A stretch of DNA of 64,000 bases from CAZJRB01 sp964547995 (GCA_964547995.1 CAZJRB010000003.1:1-64000); one strand, 5' to 3'; positions 24,398 through 33,431 are shown, numbered from the stretch's first letter. Translations and numbers: made by a program. The notes: a model not told the origin generated them from the sequence alone.

Positions 24398-26464
24398 TCA
24401 AAGGTCCGGACTGGCCACTTCCCAGTCGCTGACATCAAGATCCGAAGGGGAGAGAGGAGGTTCAGCGCCGGCGGAATGCTCCTGCTTGTCGAGCGGTTCG
24501 TCCGACGTGACATCCGCAGGAGAGGGAGCGGGAGGAGCGCGATCGGCAGAAACGGAACCCGGCGGGGAATCTTGTTGGGGGTTCTCCGCCGATTCCTCCG
24601 AGAGAGGCCGGGTGCTATGCACATAGCGCATTGCCCGGGAACGGCGCCTTCGAGAGGGTTTTTGAAGGGACTGTTCGACAACGTCCCGGATGGCATTGCG
24701 GCCGGCGGCCAGGTTCAGCAGGTGTTCGGGCCGGTCGAACCTCTCCCGAACGGCCCGCTTGAGCACCCGCCACTGGTACTCGGTCATCCCCTTCATCACC
24801 GGGTCGACAGCCCTGGCCTCCAAAAAGGTTCCGTCGATGGGGCTGACGAGCCAGACGGCACCCAGGTCCCAGGGGTTGTACCTTACCGAGAGACGGTTGA
24901 CTTGGCGATTGGTGGCCGCAATCTGGGACCGCAGGCCCATCAAATCGTCGCTCGTGTAGAACATGCCGCCCAGTTCGATTCCGCGGGTCGTCAGTGTCCG
25001 CTCAGCCCGTTTGGACAGGAGCACGAGCAACTCTCCCGAGGAAGCAGGGAGAGAGGGCGGGTGCATTGCGGCGCTGTACTGCCACATCTCAATGCGCGTC
25101 ATCGTAGAAGTGGGGTGTTTGGCAACGGAGTAGACGTCGACCAAGTGGATGTGGATCACCTCCAAAAGGGATTCATAGGTCAGGAACGGTCCGTCATCAG
25201 GCTTGTAGTCGGCGCGGTCTGCCCAATTGCGGAACGTCCGACCCGGAAGCGAGGCGGAAAGCTGGTCGTTGAGTCCGTCAAAGAGCGACTCGACAGTTCC
25301 CTTCAAGTGGGGTGTTCGCGGCGGATTGAAATCCAATTCGATGCCCAACTGGAACGCGGCCTCTTCGAGATCCTTGCTCGTGAAATCCGGGCCGCGATCG
25401 CAGACGAGCTTCTCGGGCAGGCCGCAGCAGGGCCAGATCCCTTGGACCCGCGCGTACCGTTGTTGCAGGTAGGTTTTCGGCAGGATCGCATGCCGCAAGG
25501 CCTCCATCACGACGGCGTACGAGGGGGGCTCGAAGCCGAGACAGAATCCCACGACCAATCGGCTGTAGTAGTCGATCAAGAGTGTCAGCCAAGGTTGGCC
25601 GATGGGGCCGGCGTCCGTGCCGACCACGACCTTCAACGGGCTGTGGTCCACCTCCACGCGCTCGAGGATTCGAGTGGCAAGCTGGCGGGTACGCTTGAAG
25701 GCGTGACGAGAGTCGGCGATTTTTCGGCCCCACCGCTGGCGGTCAACTTCCCAGGGGTCGAGCTGGGCGATGCGTCGCGCAATGGCGCGGGCCAGCGCGG
25801 CTTCCCGCGGCACAGGGATCGCCTGCGCCGCAGGAAGCCGTGCGTTGAGGCGTTGAAGATCGTCTAGCACCCGACGGGTGACCGCTGAGATCGGGCGACG
25901 GGCCTTGTTGAGATAGACGACGTTGATTGCCTCCTCCATGAGTTGTCGAAGTCGGGGATGACGCTGCCAGAGCCCCTGTTTCCGGGACTGGCCTCGTCCC
26001 CCGCACCTGGCGCTGCGTGGAAGCAAGGCCAGCCGGTTCTTGCCGGCGGAGTGCCATGCCTTGTAGTACCTCCGCAGAGTTCGCGCGGAGCAGTGTATGT
26101 GCCTTGCCTCCAAGTCGGCAGCTCGGCGCTGGTAGTCCGCCTCTTGCGGGGGGCCGGGCAGTTTGGTCAGAGGCTCGATAGCCCGCCAGCGCTGCTCGAC
26201 CATGCGCTTCTGATCGGCGCTGAGATTGCGAAAAGGCCTCGCTTTCGAGCGGCGATCTTGATTGGTCGAAGGGCTGGGATCGCCCTGGAACGTCAGTCGT
26301 CCTTCCGCATAGTGGGCGTGGATCTCCTGTTGGAAGAATTCCTGCTCTACGTGGAACTGGACGTCTTGGGCAACAAAGCGGTCGGGGGCGAGTTGGCGGA
26401 CCACGCGCCAGACCCGCCCGTCGAGGAGCCACTGGGTGTCCACAGCGAGTCGAACGGGTCCCAT
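24398..26464 (-). CDS. tnsB: TnsB/Mu-type DDE transposase
   Basis: A 688-residue transposase with an integrase-core (rve) and Mu C-terminal beta-barrel region. The catalytic triad reads D273 (VEVDHSPLKVVV), D356 (LVCDRGPDFTSK) and E392 (LKGTVESLFDGL). N-terminal helix-turn-helix domains (about 80-200) bind the end repeats. The C-terminus after about residue 560 is basic (SRRRRSRAMR), then acidic and proline-rich, where TnsB contacts TnsC. ATG at 26464 follows a strong GGAGGTG. The gene overlaps the annotated TnsA frame by 118 bases. Confidence 0.95.
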   Translation of the reverse strand: MGPVRLAVDTQWLLDGRVWRVVRQLAPDRFVAQDVQFHVEQEFFQQEIHAHYAEGRLTFQGDPSPSTNQDRRSKARPFRNLSADQKRMVEQRWRAIEPLTKLPGPPQEADYQRRAADLEARHIHCSARTLRRYYKAWHSAGKNRLALLPRSARCGGRGQSRKQGLWQRHPRLRQLMEEAINVVYLNKARRPISAVTRRVLDDLQRLNARLPAAQAIPVPREAALARAIARRIAQLDPWEVDRQRWGRKIADSRHAFKRTRQLATRILERVEVDHSPLKVVVGTDAGPIGQPWLTLLIDYYSRLVVGFCLGFEPPSYAVVMEALRHAILPKTYLQQRYARVQGIWPCCGLPEKLVCDRGPDFTSKDLEEAAFQLGIELDFNPPRTPHLKGTVESLFDGLNDQLSASLPGRTFRNWADRADYKPDDGPFLTYESLLEVIHIHLVDVYSVAKHPTSTMTRIEMWQYSAAMHPPSLPASSGELLVLLSKRAERTLTTRGIELGGMFYTSDDLMGLRSQIAATNRQVNRLSVRYNPWDLGAVWLVSPIDGTFLEARAVDPVMKGMTEYQWRVLKRAVRERFDRPEHLLNLAAGRNAIRDVVEQSLQKPSRRRRSRAMRYVHSTRPLSEESAENPQQDSPPGSVSADRAPPAPSPADVTSDEPLDKQEHSAGAEPPLSPSDLDVSDWEVASPDL

Positions 26465-27195
26465 GAAATTACACCTCCGGGGAAGATAAGGGTTTGGTCG
26501 TCAATCGGCCGCGCGCACGGGTCGAAACTGAGCCGCCCCGTGGCCAGAAGATGAAACAAGTGCATCCTCAGGTCGCTGCACTGGGTCGGGTCACGGCCGG
26601 AGAGCAGGGTCGAAACGTCGATCCCGCCGGCAGGAACCTCCAAGACGAGTTGTTCGAGCACATCTGCATCCGTGTGTGCCTGGCGGTAGCGATTCACCAG
26701 CCTGAGGTTAGCGAGCAGAGGGTTTTCGAGGAGTTGCTTCTCCGTGACGACGTAGAAAGTCGCGCCGCTCTCCGATCCGTAGAGCCGGCCTACCGCGAGT
26801 TTCCGCTGAACGATGGGCCGTGCGAGCTGTTGCGACGGCTTGACTTCCACGAGTCGCTTGCTGCCGTCAACCATCTCGACCAAGAAATCAGGCACGATGT
26901 AGCTCACGCCGGCATCCTTTTGTCGTGGTCGTGGCGTGGCGGGAGGGCCGTCGAGGAGTTGAATCTCGAGGGTCTCTTCCGCGCCCAGCCACTGGTACCA
27001 GACGGCAAAGGGCTGCTCCTGGATGAAAGCCACCCGGGGGCACGCCACTAGAATGACGGCCGCAGCGGCCTCGAGCTGGCCTTGACAGCGGATGGACCGG
27101 CCTTGCTTGGGGCAGGGCACGAGGAGAAAAGAGCCCGGCGTTCGGCGCCGCAGACGAAACGTCGATATACCGGCGGGTTGCTTTGCATCGGGCAT
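26347..27195 (-). CDS. tnsA: TnsA-type endonuclease
   Basis: A 282-residue restriction-endonuclease-fold protein. Candidate active-site residues are E42 in QLEAAAAVIL, D103 in YIVPDFLVEMVDG and E117/K119 in LVEVKPSQQ, the E...PD...ExK arrangement of TnsA. TnsA cleaves the non-transferred 5' strand so that TnsB plus TnsA excise the element completely. The region after the nuclease core (QLARPIVQRKLAVGRLYG, VTEKQLLENPLLANL) also matches TnsA. Start at 27195 follows AAAGGGA; an in-frame ATG at 27222 is possible. The frame runs on through the TnsB Shine-Dalgarno to 26347; the last 40 residues are atypical and may reflect a lost stop or a frameshift. Confidence 0.87.
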   Translation of the reverse strand: MPDAKQPAGISTFRLRRRTPGSFLLVPCPKQGRSIRCQGQLEAAAAVILVACPRVAFIQEQPFAVWYQWLGAEETLEIQLLDGPPATPRPRQKDAGVSYIVPDFLVEMVDGSKRLVEVKPSQQLARPIVQRKLAVGRLYGSESGATFYVVTEKQLLENPLLANLRLVNRYRQAHTDADVLEQLVLEVPAGGIDVSTLLSGRDPTQCSDLRMHLFHLLATGRLSFDPCARPIDDQTLIFPGGVISWDPFDSLWTPSGSSTGGSGAWSANSPPTALLPKTSSST

Positions 27196-27234
27196 CGGAA
27201 TCCCTTTCGTAGAATGAAGCATGGGTGGGCCGGT

Positions 27235-28095
27235 CTACGCCGCCTTCCGCTTGGCCCTTGAGGTGGCTCGGGAAGTTCGCATCTTGGCTTGGGACTTCGG
27301 TCCTGCGGAGGCCGAACGGCGTCTTCCGTTGGACTGCTTGGCATAGGAATTCCGAGCCGAAGCGAGCTTTGCTTCGACCAGCGCGGTCACGCGGTGTTCC
27401 AAGTCGTCTTCATAATCCTCCCAAGGGATCTCGCTACCGGCCGAATCAATGAGACGAACAAGGGGACGCAATTCCTTTCGGTCGATCTCGACATCGAGCG
27501 GTTGCGTGCTGGGCAGGGCCCGGCGTTGCGCAGGATGGTAGATTGTGTGCACCAGCAGGAACGGATTCACAGGGCGGACGAGGACGATTTGCCAACGGTT
27601 TGAGAAGACGACGCGGCCAAGCCCCCAATTGCCGCTCTTCTGCAGGGCTTGTTGAACCACGGCAAAGGGCCGGCGCGCGGCTGGATTGGCGGGAGCCAGG
27701 CAGAGACTGCGTCCGGCAAGGAGCACCGGGTCGACACACGCAGGGGGCAGGAAGTGATACACGTCAATCGTCTTCTCGTCCGGCGGTTCGAGCTGTTCAA
27801 GCTCCGCTTGCAGGAGTTCCACGTACTGATCCGGCTGATAGGGGTATCCCTTGACGATTTCCTCGGGTGCCACGGCACCGTGCTTGGGACACCATTTCCG
27901 GTACTCAATTCGCTCTCCGCAACCGGCATGCAGTTGGCGCAGCGGGATGTCCGGCGGAGTGGCGATGGCCGCGTACGCCTTGACCGGAACAGAGAAGGAG
28001 CCGATGCGCAGTTGCCCGCACCAACTGGCGCGACTGGCAGGCGCGGCGAGTGGCTCGCACGCGCAAACGGTTTCGGGGGAGACGGTAGTTGCCAT
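27235..28095 (-). CDS. ku: Ku protein (non-homologous end-joining) within the transposon
   Basis: A 286-residue protein with the prokaryotic Ku core. Early residues WCGQLRIGSFSVPVKAYAA match the opening of bacterial Ku; then IPLRQLHAGCGERIEYRKWC, EEIVKGYPYQPDQYVEL (the GYE.....YV block), a PxxxxTIDVYHFLP strand, and AVVQQALQKSGNWGLGRVVF followed by LVRPVNPFLLVHTIYHP. A basic C-terminal tail (RRRSASAGPKSQAKM, SRAKRKAA) is typical of DNA-binding Ku extensions. Ku forms a ring on double-strand ends and recruits LigD; no LigD gene is present here. ATG at 28095 follows GCGAGG. It is first in the transposon operon, 39 bases before tnsA, so it is likely co-expressed with the excision machinery. Confidence 0.9.
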   Translation of the reverse strand: MATTVSPETVCACEPLAAPASRASWCGQLRIGSFSVPVKAYAAIATPPDIPLRQLHAGCGERIEYRKWCPKHGAVAPEEIVKGYPYQPDQYVELLQAELEQLEPPDEKTIDVYHFLPPACVDPVLLAGRSLCLAPANPAARRPFAVVQQALQKSGNWGLGRVVFSNRWQIVLVRPVNPFLLVHTIYHPAQRRALPSTQPLDVEIDRKELRPLVRLIDSAGSEIPWEDYEDDLEHRVTALVEAKLASARNSYAKQSNGRRRSASAGPKSQAKMRTSRATSRAKRKAA

Positions 28096-28213
28096 GAAGA
28101 ACCTCGCAAAGGTAGATGGGGTGAGCAAGAAACGAAAAAAGGGCCGCTCGACGCCTCGAAAGAAGCAACGTGCGGCCCGGAGGGAGCCCTCGCGAAGAGC
28201 TAGGTGGCGCCCT

Positions 28214-28247
28214 CATATAATATGCCACGAAAAACGTAAATATTTAG
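28214..28247 (-). promoter_or_regulatory. Candidate promoter of the Ku-Tns operon
   Basis: An AT-rich stretch reads on the minus strand as TTTACGTTTTTCGTGGCATATTATATG. A -10-like TATTAT is clear; no well-spaced -35 is. It is 120-150 bases upstream of the Ku start. The remainder of 28096-28438 shows no gene. Confidence 0.3.
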
Positions 28248-28438
28248 ATGACAACCACTTGCGACGACTGCCTTGGGTTCGTTGGGCTTCCACTGGCAGT
28301 GGCTCAGCAGTCTTCGTTGGAGAAAGAACCGGGCTTTCGGGAGGGGAGGCCAAGCCGCTTGTGTCTTTGCCATTTCCCCTTGATATTGGAATCGTCGGTC
28401 CTGGTCTTCCCTACAAGTTCCGATCCCATGGATCACGC

Positions 28439-28681
28439 TCACGCCGCCTTGCGTTCGTAGTGCCGCAGCAACCCGCCGAGTCGCTCGCGGCAAGTTACGT
28501 GCTCGAGACGAAAGCTCTCCAATGGCTCGGATGGTGGCAAGGACCCTGAGATCGGGACATTGCCGAGTCCCTGGTGAGGACGATATTCGTGATAGTAGGT
28601 AACCCACTCTCGGAGGAGATGTCGTAAGTGCTCTTCGCCAAAGCACCGCGGCCTTCCAGGATCGAAATCGGTGCGGTCCAT
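28439..28681 (-). pseudogene. 3' fragment of an IS3/integrase-core transposase
   Basis: About 75 residues match the C-terminal end of rve-type IS transposases: FGEEHLRHLLREWVTYYHEY followed by RPHQGLGN, and the family-typical last block LGGLLRHYERKAA before the stop. All upstream catalytic parts are missing. The 5' boundary, near 28680, joins directly to sialidase sequence in another frame, so this is an insertion or deletion scar beside the Tn7-like element. Confidence 0.75.
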
Positions 28682-28684
28682 CCG

Positions 28685-29187
28685 GTGATGGGTGGTTCGG
28701 CCGGGTTACTTCGACGTAACGGTTGCATCGGTGACCATGTCTTGCCCTCGTCTTCGGACATCGCGCGGAGAAAGGTGGTGTGATTCTCGTCGCGGCAGTA
28801 CACGAACAGCCGCGGAACGCCTTTCGCGTCCACCAGTCGATGGATGGTGGGGCTGCCGCGTCCGATTTCCATCCAATTGGCGGGCACGTCGAGCAACTCG
28901 CTCCAGGTCAGCCCGCCGTCGTTACTGCGTTTGAGCAGTCCGCCCGGCGCGCCGTGTCTGCCCGTGCCGTCGTGACGGCCCTGCCAGACACAGAACATCG
29001 TTTTTACATCCGGCAGCAGGAGCGTATGGGGATGTCCTTGCCAGTCGGTTTCGGTGCCCTGCGCGATGATGACGTGGCGCTCGGTCTCGCCGGAAATGTC
29101 CACGACGGGCGGGTGCGGCGGCTGGCTGTGAACCGCAGCGAGAGGGGTCAGCAGCAACGAGGTGAGGAGTATGAGGGTGTGTTTCAT
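28685..29187 (-). pseudogene. Truncated secreted sialidase/BNR-repeat protein
   Basis: The ATG at 29187 starts a signal peptide (MKHTLILLTSLLLTPLAAVH) and then a sialidase-type beta-propeller: HVIIAQGTETDWQGHP, FCVWQGRHDGTGRHG, and two Asp-box-like turns, NDGGLTWSELL and SEDEGKTWSPM. After about 165 residues the homology stops where the IS transposase fragment begins, so more than half of a normal 350-400-residue protein is lost. The frame continues a little into the IS sequence. The product would be an exported exosialidase-like protein if intact. Confidence 0.7.
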
Positions 29188-29221
29188 GGTGTGGGTTCCT
29201 TGAGGGGCTTGTGATCCCGCT

Positions 29222-29410
29222 TCATCCGCCGCCACGACGGCCGGATCGACTTGGCCGTACAACCAGCACCCAATCACCGTCCGGCCTGATCGGGATCTTC
29301 CAACGGCCGTTGTCTGCTCCAACGTCATCGTCAATCTGCGTCCAGGTGCCGGTCCGCGGATCGAACCAGCCCGCGCGGTAGGAGTGCTCAGGGCCGAGCA
29401 GTTCGGCGGG
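29222..29410 (-). pseudogene. 3' fragment of a DUF4038/collagen-binding-domain glycosidase
   Basis: About 60 residues ending in a normal stop match the C-terminal domain that follows DUF4038 (apiosidase-like) catalytic domains: AGWFDPRTGTWTQI and PDGDWVLVVRP are the usual blocks. The catalytic part is absent; upstream sequence (to 29470) belongs to other debris. Confidence 0.55.
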
Positions 29411-29420
29411 ACCTGCCCTA

Positions 29421-29574
29421 TGCGATCTATCCAACTTCTGGCCGATCGGCGAGAAGGGCCAAAAGCACATCCTGCTACACTACAGTCACATGAGCGGCGG
29501 GAAATACCTGCTGGGCGACTACGATACCGGGCGCGACAAGTTCGTGGTGACCAACGGCGGCGATTTCACTTTGC
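29421..29574 (+). pseudogene. Internal fragment of a GH32-like glycoside hydrolase
   Basis: A plus-strand stretch of about 50 codons reads CDLSNFWPIGEKGQKHILLH, then GKYLLGDYDTGRDKFVVTNG. This pattern (fish-hook FWPIG, GDYD...FVVTNGGDF) resembles the middle of the five-bladed propeller of GH32-type enzymes. It has no proper start or end, and lies on the opposite strand to its neighbours. Confidence 0.5.
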
Positions 29575-29652
29575 GCAAATCGTTATCAATGTTGCGCAAT
29601 CCTCTCGGCAATGCGAGCAACGAGGTGCCTTCATCGGCTTTCCGGAAAGCCC

Positions 29653-32600
29653 CTAATTACCCAGGACGGCCTCCTTGATGGCCTCGCGGGCCCCGACGGT
29701 CGCCGTGCTGTAGGGGGCGATCTCCTTGAGTTGCTCGTAGACTTCCCCGGCGGCGTCCATTTCTCCCGCCTTGACCATCGCCTCCACCTGCACGAGCATC
29801 AGCTCCTCCCGCTGGCTCTGGTTCATGTCCATGCCGCGCATTTGTTTGGCAAGGGTGAACGCCCGGTCGTAGTCGCCCGCTTCTGCCAACGCTTCGATTC
29901 TCGCGATCATGAAGGCGGGCACGGTCCGGAGCATCGGGTAGTCGCGCAGCCACTGGTCGAGGCGATCCAGCGCGTAGTCGAGGTCGACGGGGCTGGCCTT
30001 CGCCCACCGGCGGATTCGCCTCAGGTCGCCGGCCAGTTGCCACTCCTTCTGCTCGGCGAGCGGCCACGCGTCGGGCGTCAGATTCAGGAGGATTTCTTTC
30101 GCCTTCGCTTCTTCGCCCATCACCAGCAGAGCGTCCGCCTCGATGCGCTGTTGGTTCACCAGCATCTCGGCGGCCAAGACATGCGTATTGGGCATGGTCA
30201 AGCGCGCCCCATCTTCCTCCCATCCCGCTCTGTGCAAATAGATCACGGTGACCAAGTGGACGCCTTCGGCGAGGTAGACCGCGCTCTTATGCGGTCTTCC
30301 GGGGAAGGGGCTTTCGTTGTTGATCACCAGCTTGGAATCGATGAACAATCTGCTGCTGCCGCCGTGGCCGCACGTGAGGTTGAACCCGTACACGCCGGCG
30401 CTTACCTGCACGTAGCCGGTATATTTCATGGCGAATAGCCTGTCCCTCATGCGGAGAGACGAGTCAAATGCTGTCGTGTTGAGTCCCGGGTCCGGATATT
30501 CCGGTCCCCACTCGTGCTTGACCGGCTCGTAGGGAAGGTTGGTCAGCGTTCCCTCCTTGATCGGTTCCATCGCGTCGAAATCCGGAAAACCTTTTTGCTC
30601 CTCCAACCGGATCGGCCACTCCCCTTCGTAATAGGCGTATTTGACTCCCTTCTGTTCACGGGATGCCGACGTGTATAACTCGATGGGCACCTCGATCGAA
30701 GCCCTCGGGGCGGTCGCGGGGCCGGAGAATTCCAATCTGGGCGGGCCGTCGAAAAATCCGGGGGGAGCAATAGGTTGAAACAGCGCCAGGAAATCGTTTT
30801 CCGCGCCATAACGCTGCATTCCGGCGGGGATGACCAGCTTGCCGCCGCGCAGCGGCTCGGTGATCCGCCGGCCGTTGAACCACAGGATCCCGTCGGCGGC
30901 GTTGCGGAGGTCCAACACCAACTCCTTTCCCTGCCGGGAAGCGGGGATATTCAATTCGTTGGCGACCCAGGTTCCCTTTCCCTCCCCCGTCGTCACGACT
31001 GGGAAGGAGAAACCTTCCGACCACTGCAAATCTTTCGTTTCGGCGCCGACTGCGCCGGTGTCCGGGATGGCCGCGTACCACCGTTTCGCCGTGGCGGCTC
31101 GCCAGCCCCCCGCCACATCGAAGGTTGGCGAGGATTTCCTCGCCTTCTCCACTTGGTCCAGTAGTTCGAGGCCCTTTTCCGGGTCGCCTCGGACGGAAAC
31201 GAGGATATCTGCCAGCGCCGTGGCGGCCGATTTCCACTCGTCTCCGCCTTCGGGGGCCCGGTCCATCACGGCCCGCAGCAGTCTTTCGACAGCGTCGTGC
31301 TGCGCCTCGGCCGGCTCGGCCAGAGACCGCGCCAGTTCCAGCAGGCGGGTGTACGGGAGCGCCGCGAGGACGTCATCGATGCGTCCGGCCAACGCCGCGC
31401 CTAGGGCGCTGCGTCGCTCCCACCAATTGTTTTGGAGTGACCAGACGTAGAGGCTGACCACCTCCTCGATCGGGGCGACGGAGGTGAACTCCTCACCCCT
31501 CTCCGCGATCGGACTGGCCAACTCTGCGGGGTCGCCGGCCGCCGGGTGCGACCAGTTCACGTGGACGTGAACCCTGCCCGCGGCGCGCGCGATCACCTTG
31601 CCGCCGGGCTCATCCAGGACCTCGAGTTCCACCTTTCTTGTTCCGGGCGCGAAGAAATGGTGCTGGACTTCCTTGCCCTCTGCGGTATGGCCGTCGTCGA
31701 ATCGCCATCGGAAGACGGCATCGTCGCGCTCGGGGAAGAGCGTCCCGTTGAAAGAGTACAAGACGACATCGTCGGTCGGGGCCTGGCCCAACCATTGCCC
31801 GGCATAGCGCCAGTTGAACGATGCAGACAAGGCGTCTGAACGATGGGCCACCGTGCCCGCGGTGGCCTCGGCCAGCGGTTCCCACACAAGGTATCGCGTG
31901 CCGAACACGTGCGCAGCGCCCGGCATGCCCCAAGCCAGCGACGCATAGAACCGTCCCGCGCTGCCGTACTGCAAAAAGTCCAACCGGCGAAGACCGCGCT
32001 CCAGCTTGAGACTAAAGCGTTTCTGCGTCGTGCCCTTGCCCCACTGGCGGACTCCCTCGTACCGCTTCCGGGCCTCTTCATACGGTAGTTCCGCGACCAC
32101 TTCGTTGTCGATGAGGAGGTAGCCGCCGGGCCAAGCCATGAAGTAAAAATCGTATTCCTGCGTCTGGGGAATGTAGAAGAACCCGGTGTAACGGGAGAGC
32201 GCCAGCGGCGCGCCCTGCGGTGTTTCGCGGTAGTTCGGCGTATTGCCGGCCATGGATCGGAAGGGCAGGAAACCGTGGTGGATACTTTGCACGCGATTAT
32301 GGCGGCGGGCAATGTACGGCACGCTCTTGCCGGCGATGAAGTCGGTGCCGTCCCAGAGGTTCAGGAATCCTTCCAGGGTTTCGACCTGCGGATCGTAGCC
32401 GTCCATGTAGCGCGTCTCGAGGATGAGCCCCGCCTCTGGGGCCCAATCCAGTCGCGAGGGCTTCTTCGCGTGGTCCACCAGGTAGACGAGGTACCGCTTC
32501 TCGCCGCCGGTGGTATCGAAGACGATCGACATCGGTTCTTCCGGATGCGCCCAGAGGATGCGGCAGCCGACCTGCTTACCCGACAGGTCGTAGACCAGCG

Positions 32601-33246
32601 GGATCAGCGCGGTCGGATCGCGACCGGGCAGGCAGAAGGTGGCACGGGCCGCTGCGGGATGGCGCGTGATGAATCCGGCCTGGTTCAGTTGACTGGTATC
32701 CGCCTCGATCCTGAGCGTCTTCGCGTCCGGTGGCAGCGCGAGAACATAGGGTGCCTCTCGACCGACGGTACGGGCTCCGATCTGCTCGCCGTCGACGAAG
32801 ACCTGAGCGTGGTCGCGGTTCCCCCACGGTCTTCCATACGAAAACCACTTGTACTCCGGCCTCAGGTCGAACGTCGCCGAGCCTTTCACTCTCTCGTTCG
32901 GTTCGTAGAATGCCGGATCGTATTCCTGGCCGGTCTTCTTGCACTTCTCCTTGATACTTGCGATCATCCTTGCCTTTTCCTCGGCGGGGCGGATGTCGCG
33001 CCGGACGGCGTGCTTCGTCTTCGGGTCGAAGGAGAGGCCCTTCGTCTCGGAGGGCTTCAAGTCGGCAAGGTAAACCTGGGGCGGCATCCTCAGAAGGACT
33101 TCGTCGACATCAACGGCCACAGGGATACGGACGTCGGCTTCTTTGACGTGCCACGGGGCCGGTTCGTCTGCAGCGAAACCGGATCCCGCGTTGAGCAGGA
33201 GGGAGAGGAAGATGAGAGTTGCGAATGAACTGATTTTTGGTCTCAT
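29653..33246 (-). CDS. Giant secreted PA14/PKD-type protein, paralogue B
   Basis: A 1197-residue exported protein (signal peptide SSFATLIFLSLLLNAGSGFA). After an unrecognised N-terminal region (residues 25-310) come a PA14-like domain (ALSRYTGFFYIPQTQEYDFY, PGGYLLIDNEVV; about 340-450), a PKD-like domain (FRWRFDDGHTAEGKEVQHHF; about 520-580), helical repeats with TPR-like spacing, a jelly-roll-like segment, and a second PA14-like domain (MKYTGYVQVSAGVYGFNLTC, RLFIDSKLVINNE; about 960-1050), then more TPR-like helices to the end. PA14 and PKD modules bind carbohydrate or mediate surface adhesion; no catalytic motif is seen. ATG at 33246 follows GGAGG. It is the last gene of the minus-strand series, 185 bases after a clear paralogue. 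Confidence 0.85.
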   Translation of the reverse strand: MRPKISSFATLIFLSLLLNAGSGFAADEPAPWHVKEADVRIPVAVDVDEVLLRMPPQVYLADLKPSETKGLSFDPKTKHAVRRDIRPAEEKARMIASIKEKCKKTGQEYDPAFYEPNERVKGSATFDLRPEYKWFSYGRPWGNRDHAQVFVDGEQIGARTVGREAPYVLALPPDAKTLRIEADTSQLNQAGFITRHPAAARATFCLPGRDPTALIPLVYDLSGKQVGCRILWAHPEEPMSIVFDTTGGEKRYLVYLVDHAKKPSRLDWAPEAGLILETRYMDGYDPQVETLEGFLNLWDGTDFIAGKSVPYIARRHNRVQSIHHGFLPFRSMAGNTPNYRETPQGAPLALSRYTGFFYIPQTQEYDFYFMAWPGGYLLIDNEVVAELPYEEARKRYEGVRQWGKGTTQKRFSLKLERGLRRLDFLQYGSAGRFYASLAWGMPGAAHVFGTRYLVWEPLAEATAGTVAHRSDALSASFNWRYAGQWLGQAPTDDVVLYSFNGTLFPERDDAVFRWRFDDGHTAEGKEVQHHFFAPGTRKVELEVLDEPGGKVIARAAGRVHVHVNWSHPAAGDPAELASPIAERGEEFTSVAPIEEVVSLYVWSLQNNWWERRSALGAALAGRIDDVLAALPYTRLLELARSLAEPAEAQHDAVERLLRAVMDRAPEGGDEWKSAATALADILVSVRGDPEKGLELLDQVEKARKSSPTFDVAGGWRAATAKRWYAAIPDTGAVGAETKDLQWSEGFSFPVVTTGEGKGTWVANELNIPASRQGKELVLDLRNAADGILWFNGRRITEPLRGGKLVIPAGMQRYGAENDFLALFQPIAPPGFFDGPPRLEFSGPATAPRASIEVPIELYTSASREQKGVKYAYYEGEWPIRLEEQKGFPDFDAMEPIKEGTLTNLPYEPVKHEWGPEYPDPGLNTTAFDSSLRMRDRLFAMKYTGYVQVSAGVYGFNLTCGHGGSSRLFIDSKLVINNESPFPGRPHKSAVYLAEGVHLVTVIYLHRAGWEEDGARLTMPNTHVLAAEMLVNQQRIEADALLVMGEEAKAKEILLNLTPDAWPLAEQKEWQLAGDLRRIRRWAKASPVDLDYALDRLDQWLRDYPMLRTVPAFMIARIEALAEAGDYDRAFTLAKQMRGMDMNQSQREELMLVQVEAMVKAGEMDAAGEVYEQLKEIAPYSTATVGAREAIKEAVLGN

Positions 33247-33331
33247 TGGTTGCGCCTCCGTCTTGGTTCCATCCGTGACTAACGTGGAACTACCGATCGA
33301 AAAAAGTCCTTCCCCTTATCTTTTACCTTAC

Positions 33332-33375
33332 TCTTTCGCCCTAACCTCTCCCGCTTGGGCCAAGAGGGCGAAAGA
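33332..33375 (-). terminator. Hairpin between the two giant paralogues
   Basis: A perfect 10-bp stem TCTTTCGCCC (33332-33341) / GGGCGAAAGA (33366-33375), loop 24 bases, about 60 bases after the stop of the upstream paralogue. It could attenuate transcription into the last gene. Confidence 0.4.
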
Positions 33376-33431
33376 CTAGGGCGAACGATTAAGGAAGATG
33401 TAGTTTCTCTCCTGCATCTTCCGGGCCGCCC

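Larger units (their letters stand above)
20150..28260. mobile_element. Tn7-like transposon carrying Ku
   Basis: A block of minus-strand genes encoding Ku, TnsA, TnsB, TnsC/TniB, TniQ and a sigma-like protein, with terminal repeats at 20168-20226. TnsA plus TnsB means cut-and-paste transposition. The gyrB-side boundary lies between about 20146 and 20168; a 5'-TGT that could be the terminus occurs at 20146, within the last codon and stop of gyrB. The other end is uncertain: only one weak match to the repeat (GATGACAACCACTTGCGAC at 28247) is visible before an IS fragment at 28439, so it may be degraded or truncated. Apart from Ku and the sigma-like gene there is no evident cargo. The gap 20227-20466 holds only a hairpin. 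Confidence 0.8.

Noticed and set aside
28439..29334. Intact sialidase gene reading through 28495
   Set aside because: The last part of this frame is IS transposase sequence read out of frame; the sialidase homology stops near 28690.
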